Of a stretch of DNA of 64,000 nucleotides, positions 19,364 through 47,926 are shown piece by piece; positions within the stretch are counted from its first letter, which is position 1, and the number at the start of each line of letters is the position of its first letter. The translations under genes were made by a program, and so were the position numbers. The notes beneath the pieces are model-generated. The model saw only the letters and a list, made by a program, of their open reading frames with translations. It had not been told where the DNA came from and did not search any database. The stretch is from Lentzea sp. NBRC 105346 (GTDB lineage Bacteria > Actinomycetota > Actinomycetes > Mycobacteriales > Pseudonocardiaceae): NCBI RefSeq assembly GCF_030269605.1, contig NZ_BSTQ01000001.1, forward strand, positions 890,850 to 954,849, read 5' to 3'.

Positions 19364-20545
19364 ATGGCCGATGTTGACACCAAGCCACCGTCCGGTTTGG
19401 ACGGTGGGGTGGAGCTGCGACGCTGGTTGGACGCCCACCGCTCGCGTGGCGCGATGCTGTTCGCCGAGGAGTTCGGCATGTGGCACGTCTTCCGCCACGC
19501 CGAGGCGAAGAAGGTGCTGTCGGACCCGGCGACGTTCTCGAACGACACCCTCATCGGCGACAGCCCGGAGATGGACGTCATCCGCGGGCTGTTGCAGTAC
19601 GACATCGGCATGATGGACCCGCCGAAGCACCGCACCATGCGGAGCTTCGTCAACCAGGCGTTCACGCCCAGGGTGACCGCGCAGCTCGAACCGCAGATCG
19701 CCGCGATCACCTCGCGGTTGCTCTCCTCCACCGGCCCGGATCTGGTGGCCGGCCTCACCGACCCGTTGCCGGTCACCGTGATCGCTTCGCTGCTCGGTGT
19801 GCCCGACCAGGACATGTTGCACAGCCTGGTGGACGCACTGTTCTCCGGTGGCACGACCGAGGAGCGCATGTCCCTGTCACCTTCGGAACAGGTCGCCTTG
19901 CTGACGTATGTCAAGGGCAAGGTCGACGAGACGCACTCTTACCTGGTCTCGTTGTGCCGCTCGCGGCGGAAGTCACCCGCGCCGGGCCTGTTGAACTCGC
20001 TGATCGAGTCCGAAGTGGACGGTGTTCGGCTGTCCGACGACGAGATCGCCGGGTTCGCCCGCGCGTTGCTGGTCGCCGGGCACGTCACCACGAAACTGTT
20101 GCTGGGGAACTGTCTGCTGTACCTGGGTTCACATCCCTCGATTCAGGCCGATCTACGCGCCGATCCGTCGGGTATTCCGGCCGCGGTCGAGGAGATCTTC
20201 CGGCTGCGGCCGCCGCTCGTGCGGGTGCAGCGTCTCGCGCGGTCCGATGTCTCGTTCGAGGGTGTGACGATCTCCAAGGACCAGTCGGTCAGCGTGTGGA
20301 TCGCCGCGGCCAACCGCGATCCGCTCGTGTTCTCCGCGCCGGACGAGTACCGGCCGGGTCGCTCCGCCGGGCACCTGGGGTTCGGGCACGGCATTCACTT
20401 CTGTGTGGGGGCGCCGCTCACCCGTCTGGAGACCAGGGTGGCGTTGCGGGCGGTGCTGGAGCGGTTCCCCTCCTACACCGTGGATTCCGTGGAGTTCCAC
20501 GACTACTCGGAACTGATCGGGCCCGGCCGGCTCGTGATCGCCTGA
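19364..20545 (+). CDS. Cytochrome P450 (P450-4), CYP107-like
   Basis: A 393-residue P450 with the heme loop FGHGIHFCVG (Cys 347), EEIFR as ExxR, and an I-helix AGHVTTK in which Val replaces the acid before Thr. The N-terminal half matches P450-2 most closely (KPPSGLDGG, EEFGMWHVFR). It is a lone gene with its own operator-bearing promoter gap. It ends 12 bp from the convergent NRPS4 stop. Likely a tailoring oxidase for the peptide or acyl part; the target is not known. Confidence 0.95.
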   Translation: MADVDTKPPSGLDGGVELRRWLDAHRSRGAMLFAEEFGMWHVFRHAEAKKVLSDPATFSNDTLIGDSPEMDVIRGLLQYDIGMMDPPKHRTMRSFVNQAFTPRVTAQLEPQIAAITSRLLSSTGPDLVAGLTDPLPVTVIASLLGVPDQDMLHSLVDALFSGGTTEERMSLSPSEQVALLTYVKGKVDETHSYLVSLCRSRRKSPAPGLLNSLIESEVDGVRLSDDEIAGFARALLVAGHVTTKLLLGNCLLYLGSHPSIQADLRADPSGIPAAVEEIFRLRPPLVRVQRLARSDVSFEGVTISKDQSVSVWIAAANRDPLVFSAPDEYRPGRSAGHLGFGHGIHFCVGAPLTRLETRVALRAVLERFPSYTVDSVEFHDYSELIGPGRLVIA

Positions 20546-20557
20546 CCGGGCTGCGTC

Positions 20558-23500
20558 TCACCCGCCCTGTCGGCTCCTGATCGCCTGACCGGCCTCCACC
20601 GTCGCGAAGAACTCCAGCAGCCCCGGCACGAAGTCGTCGTCGAGCTCGGCCGCGTGCTCGATCGTGCCCGTCAGTCCGTCGTCCTCGAACAGCTCCAGGA
20701 ACAGGTCGAGGTCGGTGTTCGCGACGTCCACGCGGCCCGGCCGGATGGTCAGCCCCTGCACCTCCCGCGGCCCATCGGGTGTGTTCCGCAGCGACAGCCC
20801 CACGTTGAACGGCGACTCGTGCCGCTCGTAGGGCACGTCCTGGTTGGCGAACGCGGCCAGGTCGGTCTGCCGCACGCGGTCCAGCAGCTCGCCGAACGTC
20901 GGGTCGCCGGAGGTGTCGGTGCGCAGCACGAGGACGTTCGCGAAACACCCCACCAGGTCGTCGAGCCGCTCGTCGACGCGGCCGGCGATCGGCGTGCCGA
21001 TGGGGATGTCCATGCCCTCCCCGCGCTCGGTGAGGTACGCGGCCAGCCCCGCCTGCAGCACCATGAACAACGTCGTGCCGGTCGACCGGGCCAGCGCCAG
21101 CAGCCGCTGGTGCGTCTCGCCGGGGAAGCTGATCGGCGTCGTGTCGCTCTGCCGTCGCGTGCGCCGTTTGGCCGGGAGACCGTGCAGCGACTCCGTCCAG
21201 TACCGCAGTTGGTCGTCCAGGGGCAGTTCGCGGTGCCACAACGTGTAGTCCGCGTACTGCACGGGCAGCGGTGACCACGACGGGGCCTCGCCTCGGCAGC
21301 GCGCCTCGTAAGCCGTGGCGAGATCGCGGAAGAGCGGGCCCATCGACCAGCCGTCCGCGGCGATGTGGTGCACCAGGAACAGGAACGTGTGCTCCCGCTC
21401 CCCCGTGCGGAACAGCGTGGCGCGCACCGGTATCTCTTCGGCAATGTCGAACGGGTACCGCGCGGCGTCGGCCAATCCCGAATCGCCTTCGACGATGCCG
21501 AACGGGACGTCGGCCGTGACGATCTCCTGGTACGGCTCGTCGCCGGGGAACCGGGTGCGGAGGACCTCGTGCCGCTCGACGACGTCGCGCACCGCGGCCT
21601 CGACCGCGGCGACGTCGAGCTCGCCGGACAGGGTCAGCACCGCGGGCATGTTGTCGTTGGCGCTCGGCCCTTCGGCCCGCCACTTGGTCCAGTACCGCAG
21701 CTGCGCGGCCGAGAGCGGTAGCCGGGCCGGGCGTTCGACAATGTCCAACGGCGTTCGGGTCACACCGCTGTCGAGCAGCGGTGCCAGGCGAGCGACGGTC
21801 GGCGCCTCGAACAGTGCGCGCACCGAAAGTTCGACGTTGTCGAACAGCGTTCGGATGCGGTTGACCACGCGGATGGCCAGCAGGGAATGCCCACCCAGTG
21901 CGAAGAAGTCGTCGTCGACGCCGACCCGTGGCAGGCCCAGCACGTCGGCGAACACCGTGCACAGCACGTCCTCCCGCGGTGTGCGGGCCTCGCGGGCCGA
22001 GACGAGCGCCGCCAGATCCGGGGCGGGCAGCGCCTTGCGGTCGACCTTGCCGTTCGGCGTTGTCGGAAGCTGTTCGACCATGACGAACGCCGCGGGCACG
22101 AGATAGTCCGGCAACAGCGTTCCGAGGTGCTTGCGCAGCTCGGCCTGGTCCAGGCCGCTCGCAACGACGTACCCGACCAGCATCTTCTCTGGTTCCTCGC
22201 GCACCACGACCACAGCCTGTGTCACCGAGGGGTGCGCCAGCAGCGCGTTCTCGACCTCACCCGGCTCGATCCGGAACCCGCGGATCTTCACCTGGTGATC
22301 GACCCGGCCCAGGAAGTCCAAGTGGCCCAGAGAACTCCAGCGCACCAGGTCGCCGGTCCGGTACATGCGACCGCCGAAGGGGCAGGCCACGAACCGCTCG
22401 GCGGTCAGCCCAGGACGGTTCAGGTAACCGCGCGCGAGGCCGTCACCGGCGATATACAGCTCGCCCGGCACACCTGGCGGCACGGGGCCCAGGGCGTGGT
22501 CGAGGACGTACACCCGCGTGTTGCCGAGCGGCGTCCCGATCGGCGGCCGGTCGGCTTTCTGTCCATTGAGGACGCACGTCGTCGACCAGATCGTGGTCTC
22601 GGTGGGGCCGTACACGTTGTGCAGTTCCCCGACGTGCTCCAGCAGCGCCCGCGCCAGCTGCCCGGACACGGCCTCGCCGCCGATGAGCGCCTTGATCCCG
22701 TCGAGGCTCGACGGCTCGGCCTGCACCAGCGCGTCCCACAGCGTCGGCGTGGCCTGGACGATCGTCGCCTCGCGCACCAGCGAAGCCAACTCGGCGGGGT
22801 CCCGCACGGTGTCGCGTTCGGCGACGACCAGCTCGGCTCCGCTGAGCAGGGGCACGAACAGTTCCAGCGCGGAGATGTCGAACCCGACCGTGGTGACCGC
22901 GAGGAACCGGTCCGCGGTGGTCAGGGCACACCGGCGGACCATGTCGGCCAGCAGGTTGTTCAGGGCGTGCCGGGTGACCACGACTCCCTTGGGACGGCCG
23001 GTCGAACCGGACGTGAAGATCACGTACGCGGGATGGTCCGGCCGCACGGCCACCACGGGATCGTGGTCGGGCCCTACCCAGATAGCGGGGTCGTCGAGCG
23101 TCAGTTCGGTGATGACCAGCGGCGCACGCGTGTCCTCCAGCATGAAGCCGACGCGTTCGGCCGGATACTCGAGGTCCAGCGGCAGGTAAGCCGCACCGGA
23201 CTTGAGCACAGCCAGCAGCGCGACCACGAGGTCCGGCGACCGCGGCAGCGCCACCGCGACGATGTCCTCGGGCCCGAGACCGAGGCCGATCAGGTGGTGC
23301 GCCAGCCGGTTCGCCCTCGCGTTCAGCTCGGCGTAGGAAAGCGGCCCGACCGCGGTCGCATCTGGGGTGCGCTTTGCCTGCGCGGAAATGAGCTCGGGCA
23401 ACGTGCTCGCGGGCACGTCGCGTGCGGTGTCGTTCCACCGGTGCAGCACCGTCTTACGTTCCTCGGCGTCGAGAACGTCAATCCGCGTGATCGGCTCGTC

Positions 23501-26500
23501 GGGCCGCTCCACGGCCGCGGTGAGCAGCCTGGTGTAGCGGGCGATCATCGTGTCGACGGTCGCCGCGTCGAACAGGTCGGTCGCGTACTCCACGACGCCG
23601 GCCAGCCCGTCGTTCTCCACCAGGTAGAGGCTCAGGTCGGCTTTGGTGGTGCCGGTGCCGACGGCGAGCACGGACGCGCGCAGGTCGCCGAAGTCCGGCC
23701 AGTCCTCCGGGGTGTTCTGCAGCACCAGCATGACCTGGAACAACGGGTGGTGCGCCTGCGAGCGGACCGGGTTGAGCCGCTCGACCAGCAGCTCGAACGG
23801 CACCTCCTGATGCGCGTACGCGGCCAGGTCGGTCTCCCGGACCCGCTGCAGCAGCTCGGCGAACGACGGATCACCCGACACGTCGTTCCGCAGCACCAGG
23901 GTGTTGATGAACAGGCCCACGACGTCATCGAGCGCGTCGTCGACGCGGCCGGCGATCGGCGACCCGATCGGCACGTCGGTACCAGCGCCGAGCCTCGTCA
24001 GCAACGCCGCGAGTCCGGCCTGCAGCACCATGAACAGACTCACGCCGTGCGTGCGCGCCAGTTCGTTCAGTCCATTGAGGAGTGTCGGTTCGATGGTGAA
24101 GTCGCGGGTCGCGCCACGGTAGCTCTGGATCGCGGGCCGCGGCCGGTCGAACGGCAGCACGAGCTGGTCGGGCAACCCGGCGAGCCGCTCCAGCCAGTAG
24201 TCGACGTCGAGCGGCTGATCCTGTTGCCACAGCACGTAGTCCGCGTACTGGACCGGCGGCTCCCGCAGTTCGGCCCCCGCATAGGCGGCCGCCAGGTCTC
24301 GCGCGAGCGGTCCGAGCGACCAGCCGTCGGCCACGATGTGGTGCACGAGGAACAGCAGCACATGGTCATCGGGCGCCCGCCGGAAGAGCCACACCCGGAC
24401 CGGAACCTCGGACAGGTCGAAGCAATGCCGCGCGGCGTCGGCCAGTCCCGAATCGCCTTCGACAATGTCGAACGGCAGGTCGGCCGAGACGATCTCCTGG
24501 TAGGGCTCGCCGTCGATCTCGACGAACCGCGTCCGCAACGCCTCGTGCCGCGCCACGACCTTGGTCAGCGCCGACCGCAGGGCGGCCTCGTCGAGCGGGC
24601 CCTGCAGGCACACGGTGAGCGGCATGTTGTAGGTCGCGCTGGGTCCTTCGAACCGGTGCAGGAACCACAGCCGGCGCTGCCCGAACGACAACGGCAGCCG
24701 CTCCGGCCGAGTGACGCGCTCGACCCGCGAACGCGCGCGGCCCGACCGGTCGAGGCGCGACACCAGCCCGGCCACGGTCGGCGCCTCGAACAGCACACCG
24801 ACGGGCAGCTCGGCCCCGAGCACGCTGCGGACGCGGTTCACGAACCGCATCGCCAGCAGGGAATGCCCGCCGAGCGCGAAGAAGTCGTCGTCGATGCCGA
24901 CCCGGTCCAGGCGCAGGATCTCGGCGAACAGCCCGCAGAGGATCTCTTCCTCGGGCGTGCGCGGCGCACGGCCGGTCCCGGCGCGGAAGTCCGGTTCCGG
25001 CAGCGCCCGGCGGTCCAGCTTCCCGTTCGGCGTTGTCGGAATGTGTTCGACCATGACGAACGCGGACGGCACGGCGAAGTCCGGCAGCACCCGAGCCACC
25101 CGCTCCCGCAGCCCGGCCACGTCGCCCACGACGTAGGCGATGAGCCGCTGATCCCGTGCGATCACCACGGCCCGCGCGACCGCGGGATCGGCCAGCAGCG
25201 CCGCCTCGACCTCGCCGGGCTCCACCCGGAACCCGCGGATCTTCACCTGGTCATCGGCCCGGCCCAGATACTCCAGCTCACCCGAGGCGTTCCACCGCGC
25301 CACGTCGCCGGTCCGGTACATGCGGAAACCATCATTTCGGCTGCCGAACGGACACGCCACGAACCGCGACGCGGTCAGTCCCGGCCGCCGCGCATACCCG
25401 CGGGCCACACCCGCGCCGGCCAGGTACAACTCTCCCGGAACACCAACCGGAACCGGCCGCAGCGCATCATCGAGCACGTAAGCACGGATGTTGCTGATCG
25501 GCCGCCCGATCGGCGGCGACGCCGGCCACTCCCCCGGATCAGCCGGCAACGTGCACGCCGTCACCACATGGGTCTCCGCAGGCCCATAGTGGTTGTGCAG
25601 CCGCGCGGTCGAGCCCGCGAAGAACCGGCTGATCGCACCTTGGGGCCGCAACGCCTCACCGGCCTGCGCCACATCCCGCAGCGCGGGCAGCGTGATCCCT
25701 TGCTCCACCGCGGCGTCACACATCGCGTCGATCACGAGGTTCGGCGTGTACATCGCCTCGACCCGCTGCCCGGCCATCCACCGCGCCAGCGCGTGCGGAT
25801 CCTGCCGAGTCTCCTGCGGGCACGGCAACAACATCCCGCCGGACAGCAACGTGCCCAGCATCTCCTGCACCGACACGTCGAAACTCACCGCGGTGAACTG
25901 CGCCGTCCGCGCGGGTGGCAACTCGTGCCACGTCAACAGGTTCACCATCGCCACACCGGGCATCAGAATGCCCTTGGGCTGCCCGGTGGACCCCGAGGTG
26001 TAGATCAGATACGCCGGGTGCTGTGGATCAACGGCAACGTGCGGATCCGTATCGGGAAAGTCCACTGCACACGGCAATGAGTCGATCACACAGACCGGCC
26101 GCGCGTCCTCCAGCATGAACGCGATCCGCTCCTCCGGATAGTCCGGATCGACGGGCATGTACACGGCGCCGGCCTTGAGAATCGCCACCAGGGCGACCAC
26201 GAGGTCCGCGGACCGCGGCAACCGCACGGCGACGACGTCCTCCGGCCCGGCACCCTGCCGGATCAGCCAGTGCGCCAACCGGTTCGCCCGCGCGTTCAGC
26301 TCCGCGTACGTCAACTCGTCCACGGCCAGCGCTTCCGGCGAACGCCGGACCTGTGCCTCGAACAACTCCGCCAGCGAGACTTCGGGGATTGGTGCGCTGG
26401 TGTCGTTCCACCGGTTCACCACGAGCTCGCGCTCGGCCGGGTCGAGGATCTCGACGTCACCGATCCGGCGGCCTGGATCGGCGACGACCGCCCGCAGGAA

Positions 26501-27726
26501 CCGGACGAACCGCCCGGTCAGGGTCTCGACCGTGGCGTGGTCGAACAGGTCGGTGGCGTAGTCGGTGATCGCGTGGATGCCGTCCTCGTGCTCCACGAGG
26601 TGCAGCGTCAGGTCGAACTTGGTGGTGGTGACCGCGATCCGCTCCGGCCGGGCGTCGAGGTCCGCGAATCGCGACGTGATCGGTGGGGTGTTCTGCAGCA
26701 CCATCATGACCTGGAACAACGGGTGGTGCGCCCGCGAACGCGCGGGGTTCAGCGTCTCCACCAGGTACTCGAACGGCACGTCCTGATGCGCGAACGCGGC
26801 CAGGTCCGTCTCGCGCACCCGGCCCAGCAGCTCGGTGAAGGACGGGTCGCCGCTCGTGTCGGTCCGCAGGACGAGCGTGTTGACGAAGAACCCGACCAAG
26901 TCATCGAGGGCTTCGTCGGTGCGGCCGGCGATCGGCGACCCGATCGGCACGTCCGTCCCGGCACCGAGCCTGGTCAGCAATGCCGACAAACCCGCCTGCA
27001 GCACCATGAACAGGCTGACGTCGTGGCGGCGCGCCAGGTCGTTGAGCTCGGACCGCAGCCCGGCGTCGATGGTGAACTCGACGGCGGCACCGCGCTGGGA
27101 CGCGACCGCGGGCCGTGGCCGGTCCGTGGGGAGGACGAGCTGCTCGGGCAGTCCGGCCAGCTGTTCGGTCCAGTAGGCCACCTGCTCGGCGAGCAGGCTG
27201 CCCGGATCGGCGGCGTCGCCGAGGAGTTCCTGTTGCCACAGCGTGTAGTCCGCGTACTGCACGGGCAGCTCGTCCCACGCGGGCCGGGCCCCGCGGCAGC
27301 GCGCCTGGTAGGCCGACGCGACATCGCGGGCGAGCGGCGCCAGTGACCAGCCGTCGGCCGCGATGTGGTGCAGGAGAAGCAGAAGCACGTGCTCATCCGG
27401 CGCGACGCGGAACAGGTACACCCTGATCGGAAGTTCGGCGGACAGGTCGAACCGGTACCCCGCGGCCTCCGCCCAGCCCTCCCCTTCCAGCGTCTCGAAC
27501 GGCACCTCGTACGAGGACACGATCTCCTGCACGGGTTCGTCGCCGACCTCGCGGCACCGCGTGCGCAGCACCTCGTGCCGCCCGACGACGTCGTCGAGCG
27601 CCATCCGCAGTGCCGGGACGTTCACCTCGCCCCGCAACCGCACCGCCAGCGGCAGATTGTAGGTCGCGCTCGGCCCCTCAAGTTTGTGCAGGAACCACAA
27701 CCTCCGCTGCGCGAACGACAGGGGAG

Positions 27727-27730
<4 letters not shown>
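20558..27730 (-). CDS. Nonribosomal peptide synthetase NRPS4, C-A-T-C-A-T-C
   Basis: A 2,390-residue synthetase that adds two residues and then offers a third condensation site. Domains: C (1-430, HHIAADGWS), A (about 453-915), T (GGHSLLA near 950), C (about 1010-1430, HHIVADGWS), A (about 1442-1910), T near 1945, and a terminal C (about 2003-2380, HHIAADGWS intact). Codes read by eye are DVQYAAHVV with the [12 protein letters not shown] block (proline) and DILQLGVIW (glycine). No E or TE domain is present. The last C has no A domain after it; the A domain that opens NRPS5 is the natural partner. The ATG overlaps the NRPS3 stop as ATGA, so the two are coupled. Confidence 0.95.
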
Positions 27731-44174
<16,444 letters not shown>

Positions 44175-44178
<4 letters not shown>

Positions 44179-46382
44179 GGTTGTCCTCCTGAAGAGACCA
44201 GTGCGGCGGGCGTGGGGTTGCGGTAGACGTCGCGGACGGTCAGCGCGATCCCCTGATCCCGCAGGGCGCGGACGATGCGCGCCGCCAGCAGCGAGTTGCC
44301 GCCGAGGTCGAAGAAGTTGTCCGTGGCGGTGACTTCCGTGCGCAGCTGCGCCCGCCACACCGACAGCACCTTGGCCAGCTGATCGTCGCCCTCGGGTTCT
44401 TGTCGCGCCGGCTCCTCGAACTGCGGCAGCTGGCTCACATCGAGCTTTCCGTTGCCGGTCAACGGCAGCGCGGGCAACTCGGTCACCGACGGGACCATGT
44501 ACTCGGGCAGCATCCGGGCCGCCCTGCGTTTGAGATCGTTCGCGGTCGTGCCGTCGAGCACCACGTAGGCATCGAGACGCGCGGTCGCAGCGTCGCCCGG
44601 CTGGTTGAGGATGACGGCCGCGGCGACGACCGCGGGGTCGGTGAGCAGTACCTCGCGGATCTCGTCGAGCTCGATGCGGTGACCGCGCAGCTGTACCTGG
44701 TTGTCGAGCCGGCCGAGGTGTTCGAGCGTGCCGTCGGCGTTGAGCCTGCCCTTGTCGCCGCTGAGGTAGAGGCGTTCGCCGTCGATCTCGACGAAGCGCT
44801 GGCTGGTGAGCTCCGCGCGGTTGAGGTAGTGCAGTGCGAGGCCGGCGCCGCCGACCGCGATCTCGCCGGTGTGCCCGAACGGGACGACGTTGCGTTGTTC
44901 GTCGACGACGCGCACGTTCCAGCCGGGGATCGGCCTGCCGACGGACTTCGTGCCGTCGAGCGCCTCTTTCCTGGTGATCGTCTGGGCGGTGACGTGCACG
45001 GTGGTCTCGGTGATGCCGAACATGTTGACCAGGCGGGTCTCGGGGTGTGTGTCGAGCCAGCGGGTCAGCGGCCGGGTGTCGAGCGGTTCGCCGCCGAAGA
45101 TGACGAGCCGAACGTCGAGTTCGCTGGGCTGGCGGGATTCCAGGTCGAGGAGCTGGGAGAACGCCGACGGGGTCTGGTTGAGGACGGTGACCCGGTGGTG
45201 CCGCAGGAGGTCGCGGAAGTCCTCGGGGGTGCGGCTGGTCCAGTGCGGGACGACGACCACGCGGCCGCCGGTGAGCAGGCAACCCCAGATCTCCCAGACG
45301 GAGAAGTCGAACGCTGCCGAGTGGAACCACGTCCACGTGTCGTGCGGGCCGAAGCCGAAGTCCTTTGTGGTGCCGTCGAGCAGCGCGGTGACGTTGCGGT
45401 GCGGGATGACGACGCCTTTGGGGGTTCCGGTGGATCCGGAGGTGTAGATGACGTAGGCGGGGTCGTCGGGGTTTCCCTTGAGGGCTTCGGGTTCCGCCTC
45501 GTCCTGTTCGACGCTGTTGATCACCTGGGTGAGTCCGGCGTCCTGGGCGATGAGGTCCCGGCGGGCCTCCGGGTGTGCGGGGTCGAGCGGGACGTAGGCG
45601 GCGCCGGTCATCAGTACGGCGAGCAGCGTTATGATGAGGTTCGCGGAGCGGTCGAGGCAGACGCCGACGAGATCGCCGGGGCCGGCGTCCAGTGCGGCGG
45701 CTCGCCGGGCCGCACGGTCGACGAGCTCCCGATAGGTGATCTCGTTGTCACCGTCGACGATAGCGATCGCGTCCGGAGTTCGTTGCGCTTGCTCGGCTAC
45801 TCGCTCATGGATGGTTCCGCGTGGGTGGTCGTTGCGGTCGCCGCGACCGCGGGCGATGATCTGCGCCGGGTCCGCGGTGAGCCGATGCAGCAGTTCGCGG
45901 ACGTGGTTCTGCTGGGCGGGACGGTGCCAGCAGCGGGCGATGAGCGCGCCCGTGTGGTCATGCGTGATGTGCACGTGCGGGTCGAGGCTGGGGAGGTAGC
46001 GAACGAGTTCGGGAATGGGGTGCCCGACAGTTCCGCTGACGTCCGCCGGTGCCTCGCGCAGCGTGGTCTCTTCGAGTCGCAACGGGCCCCGGTCGTCGGC
46101 TGGCAACGGGATGATCGCGTTGTCAGTCCACTCTGGACTTTTCTCGGCGACGACGCGGTCGAGTTCGGCTCGTCCGCCGGGTCCGCGTTCGGCGGTGATG
46201 ACGAGTTCAGTCGCGTCCGGGTAATGGAGCACGACCGTGCGGGTTCCGGGCCGGGTCAGTTCCCGGTGCCGCCGGCGTTCCGCCTCCGCGCTGTCCACCG
46301 GAAACGGGACCGTCTGTACCCAGGCGCCCGCCGGTACGTCCACATCGGACACGATCCGATAGACCGCGGCGTGGTGGGTCAT
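44175..46382 (-). CDS. Stand-alone threonine-activating A-T protein with unknown N-terminal domain
   Basis: A 735-residue protein. Residues 1 to about 165 match no family I recognise (starts [20 protein letters not shown]). An A domain follows (about 170-640) with [33 protein letters not shown] and [13 protein letters not shown], giving DFWNIGMVH, the classic Thr code. A T domain with GGNSLLA ends the protein. There is no C domain. It probably loads Thr on its own carrier and delivers it to the A-less module 4 of NRPS3, as proposed for Ramo17 in ramoplanin. A less likely alternative is that it starts the peptide chain. AAGGAGAAGG precedes the ATG. The stop overlaps the NRPS3 start. Confidence 0.9.
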
Positions 46383-46392
46383 GCCTTCTCCT

Positions 46393-47223
46393 TCACCGCG
46401 CCGTGAAGGCGCCGTCCACGGTGATGACCGATCCGGTGACGTGGGGCGACTCGTCGGAGGCGAGCCACACCGCGGTCGCGGCGACGTCCTGCGCCTCGAC
46501 GAGGTGGTTGGTCGGCTGTTGTTCGGCGAACACGGCCTCGTGGTCGGTGGTGTCGACCGCGAGGGACCGGGCGATCTCGACGAGCATGCGGCCCTCGAGG
46601 TGCGGGTCGTCGCGGACGGATCCGGGGCACAACGCGTTGGCGCGCACGCGGAACGGCGCGTAGTCGAGCGCGGTCGCTTTGGTCAGTCCGATCAGGCCGT
46701 GTTTGGCGGTGACGTAGCCGGCGAAGTTGCGGTAGCCGACGAGTCCGGCCGTGGAGGCGATGTTGACGATGCTGCCCGCGCGTTGCCCGATCATCACGGG
46801 GGCGACGGCGCGGGTCAGGTGGAACGCGCCGGTGAGGTCGACGCCGAGCATGACGTCCCATTCGGTGTCGGTGATCTCGTGGACGACCTTGCCGCTGGGT
46901 GCCGCGATGCCGGCGTTGTTGACCAGGACGTCGATCCGGCCGTACCGGCCGGCGGCCGCCTCCACCGCCTGTCGGGCGGCCGCCGGGTCCCGTACGTCAC
47001 AGGCCGTCGTGATCACCGACGCACCGGCGGCTTCGCACGTTTTCGCGGTGTGGTCGAGCTGGCCGCGCGTGCCCAGCGGGTAGGGCACGCCGTCGACGTC
47101 ACCGCACACGTCCAGCAACACGAGGTCAGCGCCCTGGGCGGCGAACGCGGTGGCGCAGGCGCGGCCGATGCCGCGTGCGGCGCCCGTGATGATCGCGACC
47201 TTGCCCTCGAGGCGGCCGGTCAC
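46393..47223 (-). CDS. Short-chain dehydrogenase/reductase
   Basis: A 276-residue SDR with the nucleotide loop TGAARGIG, NNAG, the catalytic Ser in NIASTAG and the YxxxK pair in YVTAKHG. An Asp after strand 2 (LLDVCGD) favours NAD(H). The GTG start overlaps the thioesterase stop (GTGA), and the A-T gene starts 10 bp downstream. The order thioesterase, SDR, Thr A-T is the one I recall for ramo15-17 of the ramoplanin cluster, where the SDR role is also not settled. It could act on a carrier-bound residue or on the acyl chain. Confidence 0.9.
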   Translation of the reverse strand: MTGRLEGKVAIITGAARGIGRACATAFAAQGADLVLLDVCGDVDGVPYPLGTRGQLDHTAKTCEAAGASVITTACDVRDPAAARQAVEAAAGRYGRIDVLVNNAGIAAPSGKVVHEITDTEWDVMLGVDLTGAFHLTRAVAPVMIGQRAGSIVNIASTAGLVGYRNFAGYVTAKHGLIGLTKATALDYAPFRVRANALCPGSVRDDPHLEGRMLVEIARSLAVDTTDHEAVFAEQQPTNHLVEAQDVAATAVWLASDESPHVTGSVITVDGAFTAR

Positions 47224-47897
47224 GTGAGCTTCTCCACCTCGGCGAGCAGCGAACGCCAGTTGTCCACGAGGTACATGTGGCCGCCGGTGATCTCGAGCTG
47301 GGTGAAGGTCGCGCTGGTGAACTCGGCCCATTCGGCGGTGTGCGGGGCGCTGACCACGTCGTCGTCCTCGCCGCGGACGGTGATGATCGGGATGGTCAGC
47401 GGCTCCTGGTCCTTCGGCTGGTAGCCCTCGTGCAGGGCGACGTCGGTCCGCAGCTGCGGGAGCAGGAAGTCGCGCAGTTCGGGGTCGTCGAGTGCGGGGT
47501 GGTGGTATCCGGCGATCTCGCGGACGCCGGCGATGAACTCGTCGTCCGGGCGGCCGCTGATCCGGGTGCCGCGCAGGACACCGGGCTTGGGGGAACCGCT
47601 CACAACGAGCGTCAGGTCCAGTTGGGCGTCCTTCGCGAGAGCGTGTCGCACGGTCTCGTAGGCGAGGATGGCGCCGAAGCTGTGCCCGAAGACGACGGCC
47701 TTGTCGTGCTCGGCCAATTGAGGCGCGATGTCCGCGGCGAGTCCGTCGAGGTCGTGCGGCACGGGGTCGATGAACCGCTTCTCGCGGCCCGGTAGTTCGA
47801 CCGGGACGATCTCGAGCGCCCCCTGGTGCCCACGCCACTCATGGTAGAAGCTGGCACCCGCACCCGCGGGCGGAAAGCAGAGGAATGCCGCGGACAT
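47220..47897 (-). CDS. Type II thioesterase
   Basis: A 225-residue alpha/beta hydrolase of the GrsT/RifR type, which removes wrong or stalled groups from carrier proteins. The nucleophile Ser lies in GHSFGA (residue 73), a catalytic His is seen in GGHMYLV near the C-terminus, and FPPAGAGASFYHEW is the usual oxyanion-side start. AAAGGAG precedes the ATG. It is the first gene of the thioesterase-SDR-NRPS operon. A TE-like protein could also shuttle Thr between the A-T protein and module 4, but the usual editing role is more likely. Confidence 0.93.
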   Translation of the reverse strand: MSAAFLCFPPAGAGASFYHEWRGHQGALEIVPVELPGREKRFIDPVPHDLDGLAADIAPQLAEHDKAVVFGHSFGAILAYETVRHALAKDAQLDLTLVVSGSPKPGVLRGTRISGRPDDEFIAGVREIAGYHHPALDDPELRDFLLPQLRTDVALHEGYQPKDQEPLTIPIITVRGEDDDVVSAPHTAEWAEFTSATFTQLEITGGHMYLVDNWRSLLAEVEKLT

Positions 47898-47926
47898 GTC
47901 GCTCCTTTGTCAGGCCGTGAAATCAC

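Noticed and set aside
44179-45336. N-terminal extension of the NRPS3 frame
   Set aside because: It overlaps the A-T gene in another phase and reads as low-complexity Arg/Pro/His-rich sequence. The GTG at 44178 has AGGAGG and a normal C-domain start.
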